Origin: Acidaminobacter sp. JC074
GTDB taxonomy: Bacteria; Bacillota; Clostridia; Peptostreptococcales; Acidaminobacteraceae
Reading direction: 5' to 3'
DNA length: 57,684 nucleotides
Assembly: GCF_022496765.1 (NCBI RefSeq)
Contig: NZ_VANV01000031.1
Span: forward strand, 1-57,684
Position numbers and translations under genes: made by a program. Below, one piece after another: positions 7,059 to 16,663 of this stretch (positions are counted from its first letter, which is position 1; every line of letters starts with the position of its first letter). Below the pieces are notes generated by a model that saw only the letters and a program-made list of their open reading frames with translations, was not told the origin of the DNA and made no database searches.

Positions 7059-8591
7059 ATGACATTTAGCTATGCATATATTTCAGTCACAATTATTTCA
7101 CTCATATTGATACTGGGCATATTAGGGATTACATTTACACGGAGGGATAAAGAAGGTGTGAAAGCTTTTAGATTGGTAATCACCTTTATGTTTATTGCTT
7201 CACTTTGCGCCTTGTTTGAAAGGTCAAGCACAACATATGAGACCATGCATTTTTGGAGAAACATAAGCCAAATAGGTTTTTTTCTTTTGCCTGCATCTTC
7301 ATATAATTTTGTTATGGCCTATACCAGGGAAGAAAACAAACTATTTAAAAGCTTAAGGTTGATTAACTTCATCTTTGCTATAACCTGCGTATTACTTATT
7401 TTTACCAATGGTTTTCATGGTATTATGCGTTCAGCAGTTTATTTAGGTGAAAGCAGTGCTGGCTACACAGTATTAAAGGTTGATCAAACCTTGATTGGCA
7501 AGATATGTGTTTCTATAAATACACTTATGAATGTTATTGCTTTAATTAAGTTATGGATATTTATGAGGACAACTTCTAAATCATCACGAATGCAAGTGCG
7601 TTTGGTTTTAATTGGCTTTTTCATACCAGTTGTTTTTACGTATACAAAATCTGCTATATTTTCTGTATTAAACATAGAAGTACCAGCAGCTTTTTCATTC
7701 CTGTTGGGTATAGCCATAGTTATGTTTGGTATGTATAGATATGATTTTATGTCCATTTCTCCAATTGCTAGAGATTGGGTAATTGATGAAATTAAAAGTG
7801 GTATGGTATTTTGTAAAAGAGATGGTACTGTAGTGGATGTAAACGCCTATATTCGTGAGCAGTTTGCTGCAACTTATGAAGGTGTCGAAAGTTATATTAA
7901 AGAACATTCGACTTGGTACGAAAGTATCATTAAAGGTGGAGACCATCAACTTGAAATTCAGACAGAAAATAAAACTTATGCTATTAAGGTGCATGATTTA
8001 ACCAAATCCAATAAATCATTGGGGTCGGTTTCTTTAATAGATGATGTGACTAAGGAACGTTTACACCAAGAACTGTTAATGCAGCGTGCAGAAAGAGACA
8101 GTATGACAGAAGTGCTTAATAGGGCCTTCTTTGAAAAGAAGATTAAAGCTTACATAGATGCTTGTGAAGTCGATGATGAAGAGAGTGCAATGATCATTTT
8201 TGATATTGATTATTTTAAGCAAATTAATGACACCTATGGACATCAAATAGGTGATGATGTGATAAAAAAAGTAGTTGATGTCATTAATCTATCGAGTCGA
8301 AGTGGTGATCTTGTTGGACGACTTGGGGGTGACGAGTTTGGAATGTTCCTTAAAAATACTAAGGTCGAGTATGTCAATCAAATCGTTGAAAGAATCCAAG
8401 AAACATTAGATAGTTACAAGTTTAAGTATAATGGTTCTGAGTTTACACAGACTTTAAGCATTGGCGTTTCTATAAGAGAAACCAAGCAAATGACCTTTGA
8501 TCTTGTGTATAATGAAAGTGACCAAGCTCTTTATAAAGCCAAACAGGCAGGGAGAAACACAGTGCGTTATTTTCATATAATCAATGGTTAA
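7059..8591 (+). CDS. Membrane diguanylate cyclase with 7TM sensor
   Basis: 510 residues. Residues 1-235 contain seven or eight hydrophobic helices of the histidine-kinase-type 7TM N-terminal module. A PAS-like cytoplasmic linker follows (about 240-330, MVFCKRDGTVVDVN). The C-terminal GGDEF domain is intact: the active-site GGDEF (about 423-427) is preceded by RSGD five residues upstream, the inhibitory I-site for product feedback. No EAL domain, so it only makes c-di-GMP. Start follows AAGGAGAG. With the second cyclase (51195), the PilZ protein (16664) and the chemoreceptor (54720) it is part of a surface/motility signalling set. Confidence 0.88.
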   Translation: MTFSYAYISVTIISLILILGILGITFTRRDKEGVKAFRLVITFMFIASLCALFERSSTTYETMHFWRNISQIGFFLLPASSYNFVMAYTREENKLFKSLRLINFIFAITCVLLIFTNGFHGIMRSAVYLGESSAGYTVLKVDQTLIGKICVSINTLMNVIALIKLWIFMRTTSKSSRMQVRLVLIGFFIPVVFTYTKSAIFSVLNIEVPAAFSFLLGIAIVMFGMYRYDFMSISPIARDWVIDEIKSGMVFCKRDGTVVDVNAYIREQFAATYEGVESYIKEHSTWYESIIKGGDHQLEIQTENKTYAIKVHDLTKSNKSLGSVSLIDDVTKERLHQELLMQRAERDSMTEVLNRAFFEKKIKAYIDACEVDDEESAMIIFDIDYFKQINDTYGHQIGDDVIKKVVDVINLSSRSGDLVGRLGGDEFGMFLKNTKVEYVNQIVERIQETLDSYKFKYNGSEFTQTLSIGVSIRETKQMTFDLVYNESDQALYKAKQAGRNTVRYFHIING

Positions 8592-8610
8592 ATCAATATT
8601 TCAGATGATT

Positions 8611-8638
8611 AAAAGGAGTTCGAAAGAACTTCTTTTTT
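8611..8638 (+). terminator. Terminator after the 7TM cyclase
   Basis: GGAGTTC-GAAA-GAACTTC hairpin with a tetraloop, A-run before and T-run (8633-8638) after. Confidence 0.75.
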
Positions 8639-8703
8639 GATGGATACACAATGGATATATGATGCCATTAAAATGGAGTTAGATTAATAAAGGAGCGAAT
8701 AAT

Positions 8704-9981
8704 ATGAAGAAAATATTGCTAATCATTTTAGGATTAATTTTAATAGTTGGTATCTATTTTGGAGCTAAGTTTATGGGCGTGGGTTATAAAAAAGTGACAG
8801 AAACACCACTTGAAGTACCAGAGTGGAAATCAACTGGTGAGGTGACCAATGAAAATTACATGACTTATGTTGATGAGTATGACATCAACAAGGATACATC
8901 ATCATTAGGTGGTGCACAAAGTAAATTCTATTCGAAATTCATTGAGTATACAGCACTAAATGGCAAGCCTATCAGAATTGTTGCCATGGATAAAGTCACA
9001 GACGACCAAATGCTTTATGCATATAACTTGTTGAGTTTTTATTTAAAACATGTTGGAGATGATGTAGCCAATCAAATGGCTATTAATAAGTCGGTTTTAA
9101 TTCTTCCTAATGGTGCGGATAAAGATGGAAAAACACCTGCAGCAGCACTTGCGCTTGGACAGAACTTAAATCAAATGGAGATTGCCAATATTGGTTCAGC
9201 TTGGTATATCAACAACAACTACGAACACAGGGATGCCGCATTTGAAGAGATTTTCCATATGGTACATGATTATGGTATTGGTACGTCTAAGAACAAACAG
9301 GCATCACCAGAGATTTCAAAGCTTATTGCAGATGCTGAAAAAAATGCTTTGCCAACTGATAATAGTAAGTGGGGAAATGAAGGACTTTGGGGATTATCTT
9401 CAAAATCATGGTTGGATGAACTTGCAAAAGAAGGTTCTTTAGAACAAGAGTACATTGCATCTGTTATTGATTCTTATTATGGCTTATGGGAACCGTGGAC
9501 AGAAGGTCAAGGTGGTATGTGGGGAATTTATGTTGCTAAGACAAGAGATGAGATTGCATCAAAAGATCCAAATGGTCTAAAGACCATAGAGTCAATTTTA
9601 CCATCTGCTATTGATCAGATGATGCGTATAGATCCTACATTTAAAGGTGATTTTTATATGACAAAAGACGAAAGTAAGCCTTATACATTCAAGTCTCAAT
9701 ATCTGAAAAACATTACTTTGACGGGTAAAGAAAATTCTAATATATTGGCGAATGATCTTGATAATGTTTTAATGGGCAACAGTGGCACCAATACCATTGA
9801 TGGTGGTAATGGCTATGATGTATTTCAGCTCAAGGGCAAACTTGAAGAATACATTATTGAGGAAGATGATGGTCTTATTACTGTGACGGATTCAGTCTCA
9901 GGCAGGGATGGCGTAAACATCTTGAAAAATATAGAAGTTATAAGAGCAATTGATGAAGATTATGATATAAGTAATGAATAG
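8704..9981 (+). CDS. Membrane-anchored protein with EExxH motif and RTX-like C-terminus
   Basis: 425 residues. A signal anchor covers residues 5-24, so the rest is extracellular. The middle (about 75-330) is of no family I can name; it contains EEIFHMVHD (181-189), with two acidic residues and two histidines spaced as in a metal site, though it is not a standard HExxH. Residues 340-412 resemble the C-terminus of RTX/serralysin-type proteins: a GGNGYDVFQ calcium repeat (367-375) followed by a DSVSGRDG...NIE segment. The gene stands alone between terminators. A calcium-stabilised extracellular hydrolase, possibly a metallopeptidase, is an inference. Confidence 0.6.
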   Translation: MKKILLIILGLILIVGIYFGAKFMGVGYKKVTETPLEVPEWKSTGEVTNENYMTYVDEYDINKDTSSLGGAQSKFYSKFIEYTALNGKPIRIVAMDKVTDDQMLYAYNLLSFYLKHVGDDVANQMAINKSVLILPNGADKDGKTPAAALALGQNLNQMEIANIGSAWYINNNYEHRDAAFEEIFHMVHDYGIGTSKNKQASPEISKLIADAEKNALPTDNSKWGNEGLWGLSSKSWLDELAKEGSLEQEYIASVIDSYYGLWEPWTEGQGGMWGIYVAKTRDEIASKDPNGLKTIESILPSAIDQMMRIDPTFKGDFYMTKDESKPYTFKSQYLKNITLTGKENSNILANDLDNVLMGNSGTNTIDGGNGYDVFQLKGKLEEYIIEEDDGLITVTDSVSGRDGVNILKNIEVIRAIDEDYDISNE

Positions 9982-10033
9982 TTTTTAAGGAATAATAGTA
10001 GACTGATTACTATTTATAGCTGATACAAATAAA

Positions 10034-10056
10034 AATAAGCCAAAATCGGCTTATTT
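10034..10056. terminator. Bidirectional terminator
   Basis: AATAAGCC (10034-10041) pairs with GGCTTATT (10048-10055); A-run on the left, T-run on the right. Placed between convergent genes; the AraC stop codon lies within it. Confidence 0.85.
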
Positions 10057-11094
10057 TTTGTTTGTATATTTTTTTCTGAATTGTAAAGGGGCTAATTGTT
10101 CTGAAGTTTTAAAGACAGTATAGAAGCGGCTAAGGCTTTTAAAGCCACACAGATCAGATACTTCATGAACACTGTACTTATCTTGTTTAAGCATTAGTTT
10201 TGCATGTTGAATACGTTCATGATTCACTAGTTCTGTAAATGTATTGCCTGTTAAGTTTTTAATGAGTCTTGATAAATGTCGTTCTGAATAACCAAGCTTT
10301 TTAGAAATTTCTTTTATAGAAAGCACCTCATTAAAAGACTGTCTAATGTATTTTATCACATCACTTACTGGATAAGGATAATTGATAGTTGCTCGATTTT
10401 CTCTCTCTTTCAAATAGCCTTTTAAGAAGCTGATACTGTATCTTTCCAATTCCTTCATACTATTTTTATTAGACAAGTTTGTGATGAAGTTATGCATAAC
10501 CAAGACGTTTAAATCTAGATGATAACCAGAATGAACAAACTCAAGAGTTAATGATGAATAGGCAAACATGATGTAATACTTCATTATATCTAGTGATAGA
10601 TTTTCTTCATGTTCGTTAAAGAGTTTAAATAGATTAACAAATAGTGCTTCTGCATCTTCTGTATGACCATTTTTAATAGATTCTGTCAAACTAGTAATGT
10701 TTTCAATGATGTCATAATGGGTGACAGTATTGACCAGGTCAAGTTGATTGGACTCAATATGTAGTTCATCATCTGATTCAAACTCTATAATGGGTGATGG
10801 TAAATTATCTAGATTACTTAAAATCATGATTTCTGTGGCAATCAAGGAAATAGAATCGGTCTTTGAAACTGGTCCAAGTACCGTATAAGCAATAACTTGA
10901 TGATTTTCAGTAAGAGACTTAAAGAGATAATCTTGTCCGTCCTTGTTAATCTTGTATATTTTTTCATCATTAAAGTTGACTGGTACATCTATAGCATCCG
11001 GTAAATATATAGAAGTAGATAGAGAGGTGGCGTGAATAATTAACTCTCTAATACGATTTAACTTCTGCTGTTTGTGAAATATATTTTCTTTCAT
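10051..11094 (-). CDS. AraC-family transcriptional regulator
   Basis: 347 residues. The last 100 carry the double HTH: LSIKEISKKLGYSERHLSRL and VHEVSDLCGFKSLSRFYTVF, typical AraC motifs. The N-terminal 230 residues form a sensing region I cannot assign, with a helical middle (about 125-230). It begins 32 bases after the MATE transporter in the same direction, with AGAGGAT before the ATG, so the two form an operon. I infer that it controls its neighbour transporter. Confidence 0.85.
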   Translation of the reverse strand: MKENIFHKQQKLNRIRELIIHATSLSTSIYLPDAIDVPVNFNDEKIYKINKDGQDYLFKSLTENHQVIAYTVLGPVSKTDSISLIATEIMILSNLDNLPSPIIEFESDDELHIESNQLDLVNTVTHYDIIENITSLTESIKNGHTEDAEALFVNLFKLFNEHEENLSLDIMKYYIMFAYSSLTLEFVHSGYHLDLNVLVMHNFITNLSNKNSMKELERYSISFLKGYLKERENRATINYPYPVSDVIKYIRQSFNEVLSIKEISKKLGYSERHLSRLIKNLTGNTFTELVNHERIQHAKLMLKQDKYSVHEVSDLCGFKSLSRFYTVFKTSEQLAPLQFRKKYTNKK

Positions 11095-11126
11095 AATCTA
11101 TCCTCTTTTAAACATTATAGCATGTA

Positions 11127-12488
11127 TTAAGAGGCAATTTTATGAGTTTGATTACTTGAACCCAGTGATTTTGTTTGTTTGAACATCAAGATCAAACAAA
11201 CAATGAAACTGACTAAATCAGAAAGTGGTTGTGCATATATCAAACCATATTTATCAAAGAAAAGAGGTAAGATAAACATAGCTGGTATTAGAACAATGAC
11301 CTGTCTTGTTAGGGCAATTATCATAGATTCCTTCGCCTTACCTAGAGCTGTAAATAATGTAATTGCTGTTATGATTACACCCATAAGTGGCAAAAATGTT
11401 GAGACGGCTTTTAAAATAATAACCGATTCAATAATTGTTTCAGGAACATTTGAAAATAGAGATAAAACCTTTTCGCCCCAATTGGTAAATACCAAGTAGG
11501 ATGCAGTTGAAATGATAACTGATGTTATCAGAGTATAGAGTGTTGCTTTTTTTAGTCTCTCAAAGTTTCCAGCACCGTAAGCATAGCCCGCCAAAGGTTG
11601 ATAACCATTTGAAAGGCCTATCAAGATCATAATAGCAAGGGCAACTACTCTAGTAGATAGTCCCATTGAGGCAATAAAGGTATCACCATATTTTGCACCT
11701 AGTATGTTAAATAGTGAGAATGAAAGACTCATTAAAATTGAGAGCATAGCGCTAGGGACTCCAAGTGTTATAATATGCTTTAATTTATTTAACTTATATT
11801 TATATGATTTTAGGTCAATTGAAAGAACAGACTTGCCTCTCATGTAAAAATTTATATAGTAAGCAGCTGAAACAAGAGCCCCTAATGTTGTTGCAAGTGC
11901 AGCTCCGCTAATGCCCATATCAAAATAAAAGATAAATAATGGGTCAAGTACAATATTAACAAGTGCACCTATAACCATACCTATAGTAGAAATATTTGTA
12001 GCGCCTTCTGAGCGTATCAATGAGTTTAAAACGTTGTTCATAATGGTAAAGAAGTTGCCGATAAAAATGATTCTGGCATACTGTAAAGCATAGGTCATAA
12101 CGAGTTCACTTGCACCAAACGTCCTTAAAAGATTGGCTGGAAACAAAGACGTTAATAGACTGAAAACTATAGCTATAAGACCACTAGATACTATCGTTGT
12201 AATAAATGTCTTAGATACATTTTCATAATCTTTTTTTCCAAGGGCCATAGATATAATAACAGCACCTCCAGTCCCAAATATAGCGCCTATAGCACCTAAT
12301 ATCATTAGAATAGGCATAACAACCATAATAGCAGCCAATGCGGTCGTATCATTAAGTTTTCCGATAAAGAAGGTGTCAGTCATACTGTAAATCATGTTGA
12401 TGAGCATGGCAGCAATAGATGGAATAGCAAGTTTATAGAGGGCTCTTCCTACTGGCATAGATGATAAAATTTCTTCACGTTGATTCAT
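11127..12488 (-). CDS. MATE-family cation/drug antiporter
   Basis: 453 residues with twelve hydrophobic segments in two related halves, the MATE layout. N-terminal features PSIAAMLINMIYSMTDTFFIG and, at about 74-90, the GTGGAVIISMALGKKD loop are characteristic. It exports cationic or amphipathic compounds using a Na+ or H+ gradient. I start at MNQREE because AAGGAA lies just upstream; an ATG 15 bases earlier has no comparable site. It is followed by the AraC gene at 32 bases. Confidence 0.9.
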   Translation of the reverse strand: MNQREEILSSMPVGRALYKLAIPSIAAMLINMIYSMTDTFFIGKLNDTTALAAIMVVMPILMILGAIGAIFGTGGAVIISMALGKKDYENVSKTFITTIVSSGLIAIVFSLLTSLFPANLLRTFGASELVMTYALQYARIIFIGNFFTIMNNVLNSLIRSEGATNISTIGMVIGALVNIVLDPLFIFYFDMGISGAALATTLGALVSAAYYINFYMRGKSVLSIDLKSYKYKLNKLKHIITLGVPSAMLSILMSLSFSLFNILGAKYGDTFIASMGLSTRVVALAIMILIGLSNGYQPLAGYAYGAGNFERLKKATLYTLITSVIISTASYLVFTNWGEKVLSLFSNVPETIIESVIILKAVSTFLPLMGVIITAITLFTALGKAKESMIIALTRQVIVLIPAMFILPLFFDKYGLIYAQPLSDLVSFIVCLILMFKQTKSLGSSNQTHKIAS

Positions 12489-12851
12489 ATTATTTCCTTT
12501 CATGTATATAAGTTTTCATGAAAGATAATAACATTTCTTTTTAGTTTCACTTATTGTTTTAGGACGAAATTATTGAATAAAGACACAACTTAGACATTAT
12601 GAGTATTGATAAAGGCATATATTTTACCCAGGATATTTAAATACAATTGTGTATGGTGTTTAAGATAAAACGAACTAAATAGGTTGGACCACTTCAGATG
12701 GCGTTTCAATTAAGTGAAATAATAGAATTATTTACCATTTGTATAGAAAAATAATTACTTTATATGGTAATATGAAGATATAAGAAAAGTATGATATTCA
12801 ATTATATTATAAGTTCTTTGTTAAAAGTAATGTATGATATTGGAGGTTGAA
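12489..12851. other. Non-coding AT-rich gap with weak promoter
   Basis: No reading frame of note on either strand. The best plus-strand promoter is TTGTAT (12739-12744), 16 bases, TATATG (12761-12766). GGAGGT sits 5 bases before the next ATG. I see no riboswitch consensus. Confidence 0.4.
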
Positions 12852-14699
12852 ATGAAAAAGATAATAATGATACTTCTTGCTGTTATGATTTTTTCAACAG
12901 GAGTATATGCAGAAAATGTTGATGTAACGATTCCAGAGTTTGATGTAAACCTAGGTGGAGAAAGCATTGATAATGTCAATAATGCTTATCCCTTAATCGT
13001 TTATAAGGACATTACATATTTTCCTATGACATGGAATTTTACTAGATCACTTGGCTTGAAAACCGATTGGAATCCTGAACAGGGCTTGATGATTGGTAAG
13101 ACAGAAGAAACAGAGAAACTGAAGTTAGATACATCAGTTACAAATGATTTAAACAAGACTTATCAAGCTGAAATAGCCAACTTCAATATTGGCTTGAATG
13201 ATAAAAACATCGATAACAGTCAAGAGGAGTATCCAATTTTACTCTTTAGAGATGTGACTTATTTTCCACTTACGTGGAGATTTACAGTAGATGAGTTTGG
13301 CTGGGAATCAAACTACGATGCAAATACAGGACTGAGTATTGTCAATAACAATATTTCCACAAACATAAATGTAGATAAAAGTGATAATAATACAACCACT
13401 GTGACAGATGTTTCTAAGAGTGAAGTTGTTATTACAAACAATAACATTGATAACAGTGTGAATAACAGCAACAACACCTACAACGATTATTCGACCAATA
13501 TTGTGACCAATATTGATAACAGTATTAAGGTGGATGTTACTGAAGATCGATTAGATGAAATCATGAATCAGATAGAGTCTCTTAAAGACAATGGCATCAC
13601 AAAAGGCAACACAGACATTACTTTCATAATTCAAGATAGTGAGACTGAGGATCCTATAGAAAATGTAGTTGTATATCTGAATAACAACCCAGTAGCAATC
13701 AGTAATGAAAAGGGTCTTGCAAACTTTGAAGTTTATCAGTATGTACAATATACATTTGATCTTGCAAAAGCAGGTTATTCATACGATACTTTTATGAAGT
13801 CTTATACTAAGAGCGAATCTGTCACCATAGATATGGTTAAAGATGAGACGGAAGAAGAACCAACAGAAGAACCAACAGAAGAACCAGTAGATGAACCAGT
13901 AGATGAACCAGCAGAAGAACCAGCAGAAGAACCAACAGAAGAACCAACAGAAGAACCAACAGAAGAACCAACAGAAGAACCAATAGATGAACCTGTTGAT
14001 GAGATTGTTGAAGATTTTATTTCAGGCAAACTATACTTAGAAAATCATGGTCTAGCCAAAGAGGACATGACTTTTGTTGTTAACCTTTATGACTTAACTT
14101 CAAACAAGGTTCAATTACTTGATTCTAAGGAGCTTACATTAGATAAGGGCCAAAACACTTTGACTTATGCTTTTGATAAACCAGATGAAACTGCGGAGAC
14201 TTATGGCATTTCATATGAAATCACCAGTGTAAGCGAAGACTATGTTAAAATGGGTACTTACAATCCATCAGGCTATGAAGCTTATATTGATCAAAGCGAA
14301 GGGTTCAGTGTAAAAGAATCAGCTGATCATATGGACATAGAGGTATTATCAGGTAAACCTTTAAACGGATGGCTTCACTTACCAACAGGGGTAGTCGCAC
14401 CACAAGGTGGACTAGATGTAGAAATCAGAGTTTATCTTGAAGATGATCAAGAGATATTTAGAGACCAAGTAACCATAGATGAAGAGACAAATGCAACTAA
14501 GTTTTCATTTGCTATTCCAGAAATGTATGAGAAAGACCATATGAAATTGAGATATGAAGTGCTGACTGACTTTGAAGATTACTTCCATTCTAAAGCTTAT
14601 TATGATGGTTTAGGCAGTGTTAGAGATAGCGAGAAAGCTGTTATGGTATATTGGTTCTATGAGCATATTTTCTTTGACATTATACCAAATGAAAAATAA
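12852..14699 (+). CDS. Secreted CuAO-domain surface protein with EEPT repeat linker
   Basis: 615 residues. A signal peptide (about 1-20, cut after VYA) is followed by two copper-amine-oxidase-N-like repeats (about 25-80 and 100-155), each with DN..YP...(Y/F)(K/R)D(I/V)TYFP(M/L)TW. Then come an Asn-rich segment (about 165-225), a Carboxypeptidase-regulatory-like beta sandwich (about 255-325), an acidic EEPT/DEPV spacer (about 335-382) and a C-terminal domain of unknown type. CuAO-N-like repeats in Clostridia are cell-surface modules, not oxidases. The start is fixed by GGAGGT before ATG at 12852; an in-frame ATG at 12834 lacks a site. No LPXTG or SLH anchor is visible. The next gene is a paralogue 11 bases on. 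Confidence 0.75.
   Translation: MKKIIMILLAVMIFSTGVYAENVDVTIPEFDVNLGGESIDNVNNAYPLIVYKDITYFPMTWNFTRSLGLKTDWNPEQGLMIGKTEETEKLKLDTSVTNDLNKTYQAEIANFNIGLNDKNIDNSQEEYPILLFRDVTYFPLTWRFTVDEFGWESNYDANTGLSIVNNNISTNINVDKSDNNTTTVTDVSKSEVVITNNNIDNSVNNSNNTYNDYSTNIVTNIDNSIKVDVTEDRLDEIMNQIESLKDNGITKGNTDITFIIQDSETEDPIENVVVYLNNNPVAISNEKGLANFEVYQYVQYTFDLAKAGYSYDTFMKSYTKSESVTIDMVKDETEEEPTEEPTEEPVDEPVDEPAEEPAEEPTEEPTEEPTEEPTEEPIDEPVDEIVEDFISGKLYLENHGLAKEDMTFVVNLYDLTSNKVQLLDSKELTLDKGQNTLTYAFDKPDETAETYGISYEITSVSEDYVKMGTYNPSGYEAYIDQSEGFSVKESADHMDIEVLSGKPLNGWLHLPTGVVAPQGGLDVEIRVYLEDDQEIFRDQVTIDEETNATKFSFAIPEMYEKDHMKLRYEVLTDFEDYFHSKAYYDGLGSVRDSEKAVMVYWFYEHIFFDIIPNEK
13854..13997 (+). repeat. 12 tandem 12-bp units inside the surface-protein gene
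   Basis: Twelve in-frame copies of a GAAGAACCAACA-type unit encode (E/D)EP(T/V/A/I). Some neighbouring units are identical at DNA level. Copy-number change would alter spacer length without breaking the frame. Confidence 0.9.
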
Positions 14700-14710
14700 G
14701 GAGACTTATG

Positions 14711-16111
14711 ATGAAGAAAATTACTTTGATGATTTTTCTGTTTGTTTTTCTAACCACTTCCCTTGTATATGGAGAGAGTGTAGAGGTAACAATACCAGAA
14801 TTTGATGTGACGGTGGATGGCCAAGCCGTTGATAATGAAAACAATGCTTATCCCTTGATCGTTTACAATGACATCACCTATTTTCCTATGACTTGGAACT
14901 TTACAAGATCGCTTGGGCTTAAGACCGATTGGCATGCAGACACAGGTCTGGTTATTGGTAAAACAGATCCTCTTGAAAAGCTTCAGATTGATACTTCTGT
15001 AAAGAATGATTTAAGCAAGACCTATACAGCAAGTGTCGCAGATTTTAAGATTGGACTTAATAATAAGACCATTGATAATAAAACAGAGAAGTATCCGATT
15101 CTTTTATTTAGGGATGTGACTTATTTTCCTTTAACATGGCGATTTGCGGTAGAAGAGTTTGGTTGGAAATCCGATTTTAATCCGACTTCAGGCCTTAATA
15201 TTGTCAACAACAATATCACTAATAATGTGACAGTAGACCAGAGTTCAAATAATACGACGACTGTGACGGATGTAGAAAACTCTTCAGTAGTTGTCAATAA
15301 CAACAACATTGATAATAGTGTGAATGACAGTAACAATGTTTACAATGATTACTCAACACATATTACCAATAACATTGATAATAGCGTATCTGTAACAACT
15401 GAAGAAAAAATAGACTTGCTTTTAGAAGAAATTATGAAGTTAAAATCGACAGGTGGGACAAGTGGTAACATTCTAGTTACTTATTTGATTAAAGATCAGG
15501 TGACTGGTGAGCCGATTCAAGATGCAGTTGTATATATGAACGATCAACCTGTTGGCATAAGTGGTGAAGATGGTTTGGTAAAAATAAGTGTTTTCCAGTT
15601 TGCCCAGTACTCTATTCAAATAGAGCACCAGTCATTTGATAAAATGGACTTTGTAGAAGCCTACAATGATTCATCTATTGTTGAAAAGAAGATGAGAAAA
15701 GACTTGGGGCCTTTGTCACCACTTGATGTGGATTACGCCATCAGCGAAGCTGGTGTAGAATCTATGGTGGGTCTAGAATTAGAGTTTGAAACGCTAAAAG
15801 TGGACCATAGTTTTAAAGATCCAGGCTATAAAATTAATTCTTTAGAAAAAGCAAAGCTAGACGATTATATCTATATAAGAATTGATTATATGGCACCTGA
15901 AGATGTTGATTCTGTAGGTATGAGATTTGCTGGTGATAAAGATGGCCTATGGGCCTTTGTTAGAGAAGGACAACCTGTTGTTCAAGGCAGAAATGTCTTA
16001 GTGTTTAAGATCAGCAGGCAAACACTTTTAGATGGCAAAAGAGATGTGTGCTTAGAAGTTGGTGATGAGTACAGTGTCACCATTTCGTACATCAAAATCC
16101 TAAAATACTAA
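14711..16111 (+). CDS. Secreted CuAO-domain surface protein, paralogue
   Basis: 466 residues from the second of two adjacent ATGs; AAGGAG is 7 bases upstream of this one and 4 from the ATG at 14708. The signal peptide, two CuAO-like repeats, Asn-rich segment and regulatory-like domain match those of the preceding gene closely. It then diverges: no EEPT spacer, and a different C-terminal domain of about 130 residues (from PLSPLDVDYAIS). The 11-base gap and a terminator only after this gene make the two an operon. They look like a tandem duplication that kept the wall-proximal part and changed the tip. Function unknown. Confidence 0.75.
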   Translation: MKKITLMIFLFVFLTTSLVYGESVEVTIPEFDVTVDGQAVDNENNAYPLIVYNDITYFPMTWNFTRSLGLKTDWHADTGLVIGKTDPLEKLQIDTSVKNDLSKTYTASVADFKIGLNNKTIDNKTEKYPILLFRDVTYFPLTWRFAVEEFGWKSDFNPTSGLNIVNNNITNNVTVDQSSNNTTTVTDVENSSVVVNNNNIDNSVNDSNNVYNDYSTHITNNIDNSVSVTTEEKIDLLLEEIMKLKSTGGTSGNILVTYLIKDQVTGEPIQDAVVYMNDQPVGISGEDGLVKISVFQFAQYSIQIEHQSFDKMDFVEAYNDSSIVEKKMRKDLGPLSPLDVDYAISEAGVESMVGLELEFETLKVDHSFKDPGYKINSLEKAKLDDYIYIRIDYMAPEDVDSVGMRFAGDKDGLWAFVREGQPVVQGRNVLVFKISRQTLLDGKRDVCLEVGDEYSVTISYIKILKY

Positions 16112-16114
16112 AAT

Positions 16115-16142
16115 AACCTCACACAATTGTGTGAGGTTTTCT
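16115..16142. terminator. Bidirectional terminator
   Basis: Perfect palindrome AACCTCACACAA/TTGTGTGAGGTT (16115-16138) followed by TTCTTT, between convergent genes. Confidence 0.85.
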
Positions 16143-16556
16143 TTAGATGTCGTGTCTGATAAAAGCAACACAATGATCTTCAGATGGCTTTATAAATCCT
16201 AGACTTCTGTAGAACTTGTCCTGTTGTTCAGACTCACCTGTTAACAAGGCCTTTTGTCTTACATGGCTGTATTTTTCAAGTACATCCTTTACAAGCTTAC
16301 TACCAATCCCTTTACGGTGGTATTTTTCAAGTACCAGTATATCTTGAATATAGAGGATGGATTCGTCGTCTCCAACCACTCTAATAAGGCCGATTAATTC
16401 ATCTTCCTTCCAAGCTGACTTGACGTAAAGTGACTTTTCAAGTGAACGCTTTAGTTTATCTAAATCATTGGTGTAGAGTGTCCAACCATTGTCGCCGTAT
16501 AGCTTGTTTAAATCATCTTTAGAGATGTCTTTATTTTCTTTATATATAATATTCAT
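16143..16556 (-). CDS. GNAT-family N-acetyltransferase
   Basis: 137 residues from MNIIYKEN. The acetyl-CoA loop is YHRKGIGSKLV (about 82-92), preceded by the beta-strand YIQDILVLE. It transfers an acetyl group to an amine, substrate unknown. I choose the ATG at 16556 because GAAGGT precedes it; the frame extends 45 bases further without a site. Stand-alone gene, not linked to a toxin-antitoxin partner. A C-terminal FYRSLGF motif fits common small-molecule GNATs. Confidence 0.85.
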   Translation of the reverse strand: MNIIYKENKDISKDDLNKLYGDNGWTLYTNDLDKLKRSLEKSLYVKSAWKEDELIGLIRVVGDDESILYIQDILVLEKYHRKGIGSKLVKDVLEKYSHVRQKALLTGESEQQDKFYRSLGFIKPSEDHCVAFIRHDI

Positions 16557-16640
16557 TTTACCTTCTTTCTGCTTAATTAACTTCCAATAAAATAATATCA
16601 CAAATAGAAGGGGATAAATATTTCACTTCTTTTACACCGA

Positions 16641-16663
16641 AAAACTCAAGCTGCTAGCTTGAG
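16641..16663 (-). terminator. Terminator of the PilZ gene
   Basis: On the minus strand ACTCAAGCT pairs with AGCTTGAGT across a 3-base loop, followed by TTTTT. It starts directly after the stop codon. Confidence 0.8.

Noticed and set aside
13802..14029. Antisense Ser/Gly-repeat frame
   Set aside because: It is the mirror of the 12-bp EEPT repeat and has no start signal.
12852..16111. Copper amine oxidase activity of the surface proteins
   Set aside because: Only the small N-terminal-like repeat is present; the catalytic domain with the topaquinone tyrosine is missing.
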